Position numbers and translations under genes: made by a program. Under the pieces are notes generated by a model. It was not told where the DNA came from. It saw nothing but the letters and a program-made list of their open reading frames with translations, and made no database searches. A DNA stretch of 24,078 nucleotides from DATDCV01 sp036524155. Lineage in GTDB: Bacteria; Verrucomicrobiota; Verrucomicrobiia; Limisphaerales; UBA8199. This document shows positions 14,861-21,468 of the stretch, one piece after another. Within the stretch, counting starts at the first letter, position 1; each line of letters begins with the position of its first letter. Location of the stretch: the NCBI GenBank assembly GCA_036524155.1, contig DATDCV010000606.1:1-24078 (forward strand), written 5' to 3'.

Positions 14861-16200
14861 AAAAGCCATCAGGCCACCAAAGCAGAACCGTCCTCCCGAT
14901 CGGAATGGTCGCATCAGTCCTGCTGTGCGGTTGGAGCGGGCAGGACGCTTGCGCGCAAACCAACTCGTCGAGAACAGCCGACTCTCGCGGTCGTTATCTG
15001 GTAATCGTGGAGACCTCACGCCCCATGGAGCCGCGGGTGGAAGGTGTGCGGCGCGCGGTCCAGAGCGTGCTGAATTCGACTTTGGGGAAAGAGCTTCGGA
15101 ACGGCGCCAGCATCGGGACCTGGACCTACAACGAGACGCTGAACAGTGGCCGCTTCCCTTTGCAGGAATGGTCTGCGGGCGCGAAGAATAACGCGGTCGC
15201 GGCGATAACGGATTTTCTGGGGAAGGAAAAATACCAGAAGAAGCCACACGTGGATAAGGTGATGCCCGCGCTGGCGAGAGTGATTGCCAACTCGCCGGCG
15301 CTTACCGTGATTTTGATTTCGAGCGGCACAGAGGACATCCGCGGCACGCCGTTCGATGAACAACTGAACAGAACTTTCAAGCAGTGGCGGGAAGAGCAGC
15401 GACAGACCCGTCAGCCGTTTGTGACAATTTTTCGCGCCGCGCAGGGCAAGATGACAAGTTACGCTGTGGCCGCGGCGCCTTGGCCTCTGGAAGTGCCGCC
15501 CTTGCCCGAGCTTCCGATGGCGAAGCTGGCTCAAACTAACGCCGCCCCGAAGGCGGCGAGGCCAGTGCCGGTGTTGCCGCCCTTGATCGTTTCGGGCAGG
15601 AAACCCCAGCCAGCGCAGACCAATCCGGTGCCTCCCGCCACGGTCGGCAAGGTGATCGCAGCCGGCGCGGCAACCGAGGTGGCTTCGGGGCTCGCCGTGC
15701 CCGCCCCGACCAATGCGTTGATCGCGACTGTGACGGAGGAACCAGTAAAAGCGCAACCTGCCGCAGGAACGACGCCGGCTCCGGCTCCGACCGCCACGCC
15801 GGTGCCGAAATCCGTTGCTGCCGCCGTGTCGAATGCGCCGGTAATTGGCGGCCAAACTGCAGCCGAGGAAAAGAGCCCTGCCGATGAGCAGCCGCAGTCC
15901 AGCACCACAGCCAGGAACCCGACTGCCGATCTGCCCCCACCGGCTGCAAAAGCGACAGAGCCTGCGATTCAAGCAGCGAGCGCGAACGCGCCTTCCATTG
16001 CCGAAACCCCGATCGCGGCCGCAAGTCAGCTCATGGTTGCGGCCGCTCCGACGCAACCGCGCGCGACCTTGAACCGGGCACTGACGGTTGGCGCGAGCGG
16101 GGTCCTTGCTGTTGGCCTCGCCTGGTTTTGGTGGTCCAGGAACCGGGCGCGCGCCACCCGGCCTATCAGCCTGATCACACGTTCGTTGGATCGCAGGTAG
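14857..16200 (+). CDS. exported VWA-like protein with Pro/Ala-rich stalk and C-terminal membrane anchor
   Basis: The 447-residue protein has a signal peptide (about 1-33). It then has a von Willebrand A-like domain (about 46-210: YLVIVETSRPME, GASIGTWTYNETLNSG, ALTVILISSGTEDIRG). A long Pro/Ala/Thr-rich linker follows (about 215-400). One membrane helix (about 407-427, VGASGVLAVGLAWFWW) and a short basic tail end the protein. The usual metal-ion site DxSxS is altered to ETS (52-54) followed by RPM, so metal binding may be weak or absent. The architecture suggests a surface-exposed domain held off the membrane by a flexible stalk. It is translationally coupled to the NYN gene by a 4-nt overlap. 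The VWA assignment rests on secondary-structure-like pattern and a few motifs. I do not know the function. Confidence 0.8.
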   Translation: MKKPSGHQSRTVLPIGMVASVLLCGWSGQDACAQTNSSRTADSRGRYLVIVETSRPMEPRVEGVRRAVQSVLNSTLGKELRNGASIGTWTYNETLNSGRFPLQEWSAGAKNNAVAAITDFLGKEKYQKKPHVDKVMPALARVIANSPALTVILISSGTEDIRGTPFDEQLNRTFKQWREEQRQTRQPFVTIFRAAQGKMTSYAVAAAPWPLEVPPLPELPMAKLAQTNAAPKAARPVPVLPPLIVSGRKPQPAQTNPVPPATVGKVIAAGAATEVASGLAVPAPTNALIATVTEEPVKAQPAAGTTPAPAPTATPVPKSVAAAVSNAPVIGGQTAAEEKSPADEQPQSSTTARNPTADLPPPAAKATEPAIQAASANAPSIAETPIAAASQLMVAAAPTQPRATLNRALTVGASGVLAVGLAWFWWSRNRARATRPISLITRSLDRR

Positions 16201-16250
16201 CGAGGCTGTTTTTCGGGCGAATTGGTCCTCGCAGCAATTCTCGTTTTGGC

Positions 16251-16353
16251 GTGGCGCGGGCGTCTCGCCTGCGAGTTCCTGGGGCGTCTCCGCCCCTTTT
16301 AGCCTCGATCGGCGGGACGCCGACCGAACCCGCGGGCGAGACGCCCACGCCAC
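16251..16353. repeat. REPIN-like inverted repeat, family B
   Basis: Arms 16251-16278 and 16326-16353 (28 bp) are inverted repeats with three mismatches, around a 47-bp spacer. Each arm contains its own hairpin, around GGCG-TCT-CGCC on the left and GGCG-AGA-CGCC on the right. The spacer also has GGGGCG-TCTC-CGCCCC, a further small stem. The element fills most of the gap between the VWA-like and GH5 genes. The GGCGAGACGCC core resembles the short unit at 19279. Confidence 0.85.
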
Positions 16354-16428
16354 AATCCCAGGATGAGAGCTGCTGTGGTCGTCGGGATCCTGATGGACTG
16401 GGAAGGTCCCTGCACGTTAAGCTGAGAC

Positions 16429-17496
16429 ATGAACCGTCGAGAATTTGTCCGGAGTGCAGGGGTGCTGGCCATTTGCGCGGCGGCGCCGGTTGCGATCAGT
16501 CAAGCGGCGGACGCGCCCAGCGCAGCCCGCCTGCCACGGTGGCGCGGATTCAACTTGCTCGAAAAGTTTACCAAGCGCAGCGAGGGCAATCCGCCGTTTG
16601 ACGAGGTTGATTTGGCCATCATGCAGGAATGGGGTTTCAACTTCGCGCGACTGCCGATGTCGTACCTGTGCTGGGCCGATCCGGAGGACTGGCTCAAGCT
16701 GCGGGAAACCGAGCTAAAGCACATCGACGATGCCGTGGAGCTTGGCCGGAAACACGGGGTCCACATCAACCTGAACCTGCACCGGGCGCCGGGTTACTGT
16801 GTCAACCCGCCGAAGGAACCGCTGGATTTGTGGAAAGACGAGAAAGCACTGGCAGCCTGTTCGTTCCACTGGGGGCATCTGGCGAGACGGTACAAGGGAA
16901 TTCCCAACGACCGGCTCAGCTTCGACTTGCTCAACGAGCCGCCGGACATACCTGAAGCGACCTATGTACGGGTGATCACGAAGCTGACCGAGGCAATCCG
17001 CAGCGAGGACCCGGAGCGGCTGATTATAGCTGACGGGTTGCGGTGGGGTGGCGATCCGGTGTTCGGCCTCGCCAGCCTTAAAGTGGCTCAAAGCACGCGC
17101 GGCTATTTCCCGATGCAGGTCAGTCACTACAAGGCCAGTTGGGTGAACGGCGACCGATGGAACGAGCCGACCTGGCCGCTCAAGGAGGGCAACCGAACCA
17201 TCGACAAGGAAACACTCCGCCGGGAACGAATCGAGCCTTGGAAGAAGCTGCAGGATAAAGGCGTAGGTGTTCATGTCGGCGAATGGGGCGTTTTCAACAA
17301 AACACCGCATGATGTGGCCCTGGCCTACATGCGGGATTACCTCGAACTGTGGAAGGAAGCCGGCTGGGGCTGGTCGCTGTGGAATCTGCGCGGTTCGTTC
17401 GGTGTGCTCGACAGTGGCCGGCAAGACGTAACCTACGAGGACTTCCGCGGCCATAAACTTGACCGTAAGATGCTTGACCTGCTCCGGAGCGCTTAG
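16429..17496 (+). CDS. exported glycoside hydrolase family 5 (cellulase-like) enzyme
   Basis: The 355-residue protein begins with a twin-arginine-type signal (MNRREFVRSAG, cleavage near AADA about residue 29), so export of the folded enzyme through Tat is likely. The TIM-barrel of GH5 is visible: RWRGFNLLEKF (37-47), MQEWGFNFARLPMSYL (65-80), HINLNLHRAPGY (112-123), the acid/base Glu170 in FDLLNEP, and the nucleophile Glu285 in VHVGEWGVF. GWSLWNLRGSFGVLDS (314-329) forms the last barrel strand. Length is normal for a single-domain GH5 with no carbohydrate-binding module. The substrate is probably a beta-1,4-linked glucan, mannan or related glycan; the subfamily cannot be set by eye. No strong ribosome-binding site is visible. 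It stands alone with no sugar transporter beside it. Confidence 0.93.
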   Translation: MNRREFVRSAGVLAICAAAPVAISQAADAPSAARLPRWRGFNLLEKFTKRSEGNPPFDEVDLAIMQEWGFNFARLPMSYLCWADPEDWLKLRETELKHIDDAVELGRKHGVHINLNLHRAPGYCVNPPKEPLDLWKDEKALAACSFHWGHLARRYKGIPNDRLSFDLLNEPPDIPEATYVRVITKLTEAIRSEDPERLIIADGLRWGGDPVFGLASLKVAQSTRGYFPMQVSHYKASWVNGDRWNEPTWPLKEGNRTIDKETLRRERIEPWKKLQDKGVGVHVGEWGVFNKTPHDVALAYMRDYLELWKEAGWGWSLWNLRGSFGVLDSGRQDVTYEDFRGHKLDRKMLDLLRSA

Positions 17497-17516
17497 CCTC
17501 TCAAGAAGCGTTTCCC

Positions 17517-19163
17517 TTACTGAATTCGCAACCAGACCGTCTTTAGATAAGCCGGCTCGGAACGCGTGATGGGAAAATCCGGCGGTTGCGGGACGTAGTG
17601 CTGGCGCAGCACTTTACGGCCCCCGTTCCGAATCGCGGCATGCACCGCGCCCAGGAATGCTTCGGGCGAAAGACCCGCTGCGTTGGTGGAAGCAAACAGA
17701 GTCCCTTCGTTTTCAAGTACCGGCAGCGCTGCGGCGACAAGCCTGCCATAGTCTTTTTCCGCCCGGAACGTGCCGCCAGCCTTTGAAGTTGAGAACGTCG
17801 GCGGATCCAGAAGAATCAAATCGAAGCGGCGGCCTTTTTTGCCTAATCGCCGCAGCCAGTCGAATGCATCACCGAAAATGAAGTCGTGTTGGTTCGGGTT
17901 TAGCTTGTTGAGTAGAAAATTCCGCCGGCCCCATTCGAGGTATTTTTTGGATAGATCGAGGCTGGTGGTGCGCGCCCCGGCCTTGCCGGCGCAAACCGAG
18001 AAGGCGCACGTGTACGCGAATGTGTTCAGCACTTCGAAGGGGCGATTGCCGATGGCTGGCTGGCATTCGGGCAACGAAAACCCCGCGCCAACGTGGCCGG
18101 CCAATAACCGGCGGCGGTTGTCCCTCTGGTCCAGGAACAGACCGACCGAGTATCCCTCCTCGAAACTCAACTCAAACGATAGGCCGTTCTCGCGGACGAT
18201 GAACGGACCTGCCGCCGGTGTTCCCTCCACGAGGCGCGGCGAGGCACTCGCGGGAGTGACGCGTCGGACTTGCTGGTCGAGCCGCTTGTGGTAGGCCCCG
18301 CGTGCCGAGGTGGCCTGAAGCAACCGGGAAAGCAGGGATTTTTGGTCGTCACTCAAAGGCGCTCCGGTCTGAAGCAGGAGGTAATCGTCCAATCTGTCCA
18401 CATACCAACCTGGCCGGTTATCGGCCGCGCCGTGGGCGGTTCTCCAGCAGTTGGTCGCCTCGGCATCTATCATTGCGTTGCGCAGGAGAAGGCGCGGGTC
18501 CCGATCAAAGAGCGCTGGGGCCGTGAATGTGACCTGTTCGCCGGACGCCGGGTGCTTGAAGCGGATCTCCGCCGCATGGAGAAAGACCCGGGGTGCGGCA
18601 GTGCCGCCGTACAGCGCATCCCCTAGAATCGGGAAACCATTTTCTGCCGCCTGCACGCGGATCTGGTGGGTGCGGCCGGTTTTCGGTTCGGCCGTGAGCA
18701 CCGAGCACGGCAGGGTGCCGGGCGCGTTCGATCGGAGGGGCAGGGTCTGGTGGACGGCTGCGTCGTCCGCCGGCCGGAACCACGTTTCCGCATATTCGCC
18801 GCCCTGGCCCGCCGGCCGGCCGGCATACCGGTCTCCGATTCGAACGATTGAGCCACGCACAACGAGGGTCTTCCGCGAAACACGCCGGTCGGTTATTAGG
18901 ACGTATTCCTTTCCGACCGCGCGCTGCGTGAACTGCTCGGTCAGGGAACGATTCGCCAGGGGCGTTTTCGAGAACACCATCACCCCCGATGTTTCTTTGT
19001 CCAGCCGGTGGATAATGGCCAGTGCCGCCCAGCGTGGCTCTCGATGTTTCAGCCACTCATAAATGCCCTCGCCCGCGTAGGGGCCGGACGCGTGCGTGTT
19101 CAAGCCGGCCGGCTTATTCACCACCAGCAAATGCTCGTCTTCAAAAAGGACGCACGGGACCAC
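17517..19163 (-). CDS. fusion of RluA-type pseudouridine synthase and RlmI-like SAM methyltransferase
   Basis: The 548-residue protein is numbered from GTG 19163. Residues 1-225 are an RluA-family pseudouridine synthase: FEDEHLLVVNKPAGLNTH (7-24), the catalytic IHRLDKETSGVMVFSK (51-66, Asp55), and KTGRTHQIRVQAAENGFPIL...DALYGG (161-187). Residues 225-548 resemble the RlmI/RlmK class of rRNA cytosine-C5 methyltransferases (PF10672). They include NRPGWYVDRLDDYLLLQ (249-265), FLDQRDNRR (343-351), SAM motif I VLNTFAYTCAFSVCAGKAGA (378-397), and the LLDPPTFSTSKAGG loop (451-464). They end HYVPQPPDFPITRSEPAYLK. RlmI's N-terminal PUA domain appears to be replaced by the synthase domain. Both active sites look intact, so one protein may modify two rRNA bases. 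The start is uncertain: GTG 19163 lies just before the homology, TTG 19202 is the alternative. Confidence 0.9.
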   Translation of the reverse strand: MVPCVLFEDEHLLVVNKPAGLNTHASGPYAGEGIYEWLKHREPRWAALAIIHRLDKETSGVMVFSKTPLANRSLTEQFTQRAVGKEYVLITDRRVSRKTLVVRGSIVRIGDRYAGRPAGQGGEYAETWFRPADDAAVHQTLPLRSNAPGTLPCSVLTAEPKTGRTHQIRVQAAENGFPILGDALYGGTAAPRVFLHAAEIRFKHPASGEQVTFTAPALFDRDPRLLLRNAMIDAEATNCWRTAHGAADNRPGWYVDRLDDYLLLQTGAPLSDDQKSLLSRLLQATSARGAYHKRLDQQVRRVTPASASPRLVEGTPAAGPFIVRENGLSFELSFEEGYSVGLFLDQRDNRRRLLAGHVGAGFSLPECQPAIGNRPFEVLNTFAYTCAFSVCAGKAGARTTSLDLSKKYLEWGRRNFLLNKLNPNQHDFIFGDAFDWLRRLGKKGRRFDLILLDPPTFSTSKAGGTFRAEKDYGRLVAAALPVLENEGTLFASTNAAGLSPEAFLGAVHAAIRNGGRKVLRQHYVPQPPDFPITRSEPAYLKTVWLRIQ

Positions 19164-19278
19164 ATCCCAAGAAGAACATAAAATGGGGCGAGAAGGCGAC
19201 AAAAAGGACGAAGGACATTTATCGGAGGAGAATCTTGCCTCGTTCTAATCTTGGTCGTTTCCCTAAAAGAAAGGAGAG

Positions 19279-19298
19279 AGGCGAGACGCCTGGCCTAC
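19279..19298. repeat. short hairpin repeat, family D copy 2
   Basis: AGGCG-AGA-CGCCT followed by GGCCTAC forms a 5-bp stem with a 3-nt loop. It lies just past the end of the CAAX-protease-like gene. It matches 8268-8287 at 17 of 20 positions, with compensatory changes in the stem. Confidence 0.5.
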
Positions 19299-19309
19299 GA
19301 GGGGCGGTC

Positions 19310-19981
19310 TCACCAAAAGCCCCAGGCGCCGTGCCAGACGACCCAAAGGCCGAGGAGGAGATTCGTGATCCCGTGGGCGGTCATCGCATCGCCGAGTCGG
19401 TCGTTTCGCACCACCAGCCATTGGTAACCGAGGCCGCATAAAATGCCGGCCACCCACCGATCCGGGTGCATAAGCCCGAACAGGATCGAAGTTACCGCAA
19501 AAGAGAGGGGATGAAATTGGCCCAGGGGCATCGCGCGGAAGTCGATCTTTACGAAGTATCTATACAGGAAGGATCGGTAAAAGACTTCTTCGACCGGAGG
19601 CACCACGATCGAGGATCCCGCGATGCGCGCGAGCGCAAAAAACCACGCGGCGCCGGAGTTCTGTCCGTATTGCTCGTGGGGGTTCCATGGTTCGCCCAGC
19701 TTGCCCAGCCGCGGATAATACTCATCCAGCCCCACCCACACGCCGAAGATGACCACTCCCACCAGCACCGCCTCCCAACTGAACCTCCAGCGCATCTCCG
19801 GCACAAAAGACCGCGCCTCCCAAACCATCCAGGCGACGACGATCGTTTTGAGCGCGTAAACCCAATAGGTCGAGGACGGCCCAAACATGCCCTGCGCCGC
19901 GGTGAGCACGACAAACACGGCAAACGGCGCCACCCGCGGGTACTCGGGAGAACTCGCGTATTTGGTGTGCAGGAAATTCAT
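19310..19981 (-). CDS. CPBP/CAAX-type intramembrane protease-like protein (pepcterm CAAX type)
   Basis: The 223-residue membrane protein is counted from ATG 19981. Helices lie at about 18-33, 38-54, 70-86, 112-127, 158-172, 177-191 and 203-218. The metal-site motifs of CPBP (Abi) glutamic proteases are complete: EEVFYR (Glu131, Glu132, Arg136), SILFGLMH (His172) and AHGITN (His203, Asn207). The overall layout, including the N-terminal APFAVFVVLTAAQGMFGP...YWVYALKT segment and WVGLDEYYP, resembles the CAAX-protease-related family found beside exosortase systems (TIGR03008). No exosortase or PEP-CTERM protein is visible in this window. The in-frame codons upstream to 20224 are not family-like. 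It lies upstream of the pseudouridine synthase fusion on the same strand, about 146 bp apart, so the two could be co-transcribed. Confidence 0.9.
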   Translation of the reverse strand: MNFLHTKYASSPEYPRVAPFAVFVVLTAAQGMFGPSSTYWVYALKTIVVAWMVWEARSFVPEMRWRFSWEAVLVGVVIFGVWVGLDEYYPRLGKLGEPWNPHEQYGQNSGAAWFFALARIAGSSIVVPPVEEVFYRSFLYRYFVKIDFRAMPLGQFHPLSFAVTSILFGLMHPDRWVAGILCGLGYQWLVVRNDRLGDAMTAHGITNLLLGLWVVWHGAWGFW

Positions 19982-20165
19982 CAGCGCGCGCCAGATTAAG
20001 ACAAATGGACCTGTCGCCAAGTTTAAAAGAACCAGCTTCGAAGTGCCGTCCGAAACCGGGCCGTCAAAGCGAGGTGATCGTGCGGCGCGCAGCGGAGTGC
20101 GCCCCCTGCCGCGGTTTTCGCTAAGGACCAGGGGGAGAGGGGAGATTTTATGACAATCCTTCCGG

Positions 20166-20194
20166 TTGACCGGTCCCGCCCATCTCACTATATT
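20166..20194 (+). promoter_or_regulatory. sigma70-type promoter of asd
   Basis: TTGACC (20166-20171) and TATATT (20189-20194) are separated by exactly 17 nt; each matches five of six consensus positions. The predicted transcription start is near 20201, only about 6 nt before ATG 20207. The message would be nearly leaderless. The position also rules against an in-frame ATG at 20150 as the main start. Confidence 0.65.
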
Positions 20195-20206
20195 CTGGCC
20201 CCTTGT

Positions 20207-21211
20207 ATGAATCGAACACCGCATGTAGCCGTCGTCGGCGCAACCGGCGCCGTCGGCATCGAAATGATCAAGACCCTCGAGAAACGGAATTTCCCGGTCG
20301 GGAAACTGACGTTGCTCGCCTCGGCGCGTTCGGTCGGCAAGAAGCTCAAGTTCCGGGGACAGGATATCGCGGTGCGGGAGCTGAAGAAGGATTCCTTCCA
20401 GGGCATCGATATTGCGCTGTTCAGCGCCGGCGGCAGCATCTCACGGGAGTACGCGCCCATCGCTGCCCAGGCGGGATGTGTCGTGGTTGATAATTCGAGC
20501 GCCTTTCGCATGGACGACAAGGTTCCGCTGGTGATTCCCGAGATCAACGCCGCGGACGTGCAGTGGCACAAGGGCATTATTGCGAATCCGAACTGCACGA
20601 CGGCGATCACGCTGATGGCGCTTTACCCGCTTCACCATGCGTTCGGGTGCAAACGTATTTTTGCTTCCAGTTACCAGGCGGTGTCCGGCACGGGCGCCAA
20701 AGCCATTGCTGAGCTCGAGCGCCAGGTCGACCAGATCGTGAAAAAGCAGCCGGTCACGCGCGAGGTGTACCCGCACCAGATTGCGTTCAACGTTCTGCCC
20801 CATGTCGATTCGTTCCTTCCCACCGGCTACACCAAGGAAGAGATGAAGATGGAGAACGAGGGACGGAAAATTATGCATCACCCCGCGTTCCGGGCGAGTG
20901 TTACTTGCGTGCGCGTGCCTGTATACCGGGCCCATTCGGTTGCTGTGAGCGCGGACTTTGAAAAGCCCGTCAGTGTCGAGGCGGCTCGGGAGGTGCTCAA
21001 GAAGGCCCCGGGTCTCCAGGTGATTGATGACCCGCCGAAGAACCAATACCCGCTGCCGCTTTACCTGGCGGAGCAATATGATTGCGCAGTAGGCCGTTTG
21101 CGGAAGGACTGTGCGATGGAGAATGGCCTGGCGTTTTGGGTTTCGGGCGACCAATTGCTGAAGGGAGCGGCGCTCAACGCCGTGCAGATCGCGGAGGAGT
21201 TGATGAAATGA
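20207..21211 (+). CDS. asd: aspartate-beta-semialdehyde dehydrogenase
   Basis: This 334-residue enzyme reduces aspartyl phosphate to aspartate semialdehyde with NADPH. It is the branch-point step for lysine/diaminopimelate, threonine and methionine. The NADP-binding loop is VAVVGATGAVGIEMI (7-21). The catalytic cysteine is Cys130 in IANPNCTTA, the acid/base histidine is His243 in RVPVYRAHS, and the SSYQAVSGTGAKA loop (154-166) and FNVLPHVDSF are present. Length is typical for the short bacterial form. The start at 20207 fits the NADP-binding strand and the promoter just upstream. It is divergent from the CAAX-protease-like gene and appears monocistronic, followed by a strong terminator at 21267. 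Diaminopimelate supply links it loosely to peptidoglycan synthesis. Confidence 0.97.
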   Translation: MNRTPHVAVVGATGAVGIEMIKTLEKRNFPVGKLTLLASARSVGKKLKFRGQDIAVRELKKDSFQGIDIALFSAGGSISREYAPIAAQAGCVVVDNSSAFRMDDKVPLVIPEINAADVQWHKGIIANPNCTTAITLMALYPLHHAFGCKRIFASSYQAVSGTGAKAIAELERQVDQIVKKQPVTREVYPHQIAFNVLPHVDSFLPTGYTKEEMKMENEGRKIMHHPAFRASVTCVRVPVYRAHSVAVSADFEKPVSVEAAREVLKKAPGLQVIDDPPKNQYPLPLYLAEQYDCAVGRLRKDCAMENGLAFWVSGDQLLKGAALNAVQIAEELMK

Positions 21212-21266
21212 CCAGTGGTGCGAATGGCCATCGGCAAGTAAGGCGTAATTCCTAGAACGCAACCTC

Positions 21267-21314
21267 GAAAACGCCGGTCCTGGAATGAGTTGTTGCTTCC
21301 AGACCGGCGTTTTC
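21267..21314. terminator. strong Rho-independent-type terminator, probably bidirectional
   Basis: The left arm (21267-21285, GAAAACGCCGGTCCTGGAA) pairs with 21297-21314 (TTCCAGACCGGCGTTTTC) with a single bulged C. This gives an 18-bp stem and an 11-nt loop. The A-tract on the left and T-tract on the right are partly inside the stem, as in two-way terminators. It lies 56 bp after asd and upstream of the inverted repeat that separates asd from the convergent RND gene. Confidence 0.8.
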
Positions 21315-21361
21315 CTTTGCGCGGGCCTGACGCGTTTGCACCGGGGAGTAGCCCGCTCGAG

Positions 21362-21439
21362 GGTCGGAGCGCCGAGTTGCACTCGGCTTACAAGTGGCCG
21401 TCGGTCCGTTTAAGCCGATTACAAATCGGCGCTCCGACC
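21362..21439. repeat. REPIN-like inverted repeat, family C
   Basis: Arms 21362-21390 and 21411-21439 (29 bp) are inverted repeats with three mismatches, around a 20-bp spacer. Each arm has its own hairpin: GCCGAG-TTGCA-CTCGGC on the left and GCCGATT-ACA-AATCGGC on the right. The three mismatches between the arms fall in or next to these inner loops, while the inner stems stay paired. It lies between the convergent asd and RND pump genes. Confidence 0.9.
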
Positions 21440-21468
21440 GATGGCTGAAGCGGAACCACCGGCAAGTG

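Noticed and set aside
15016..16353. 445-codon minus-strand frame opposite the VWA-like gene
   Set aside because: Arg/Gly/Ser-rich antisense product of a Pro/Ala-rich coding region. It also runs through the family B inverted repeat.
20101..20140. CCCCCTG ... CAGGGGG inverted pair upstream of asd
   Set aside because: A 7-bp stem with a 20-nt loop in GC-rich DNA can occur by chance. No riboswitch features (such as a lysine riboswitch) are recognisable, and it lies upstream of the promoter.
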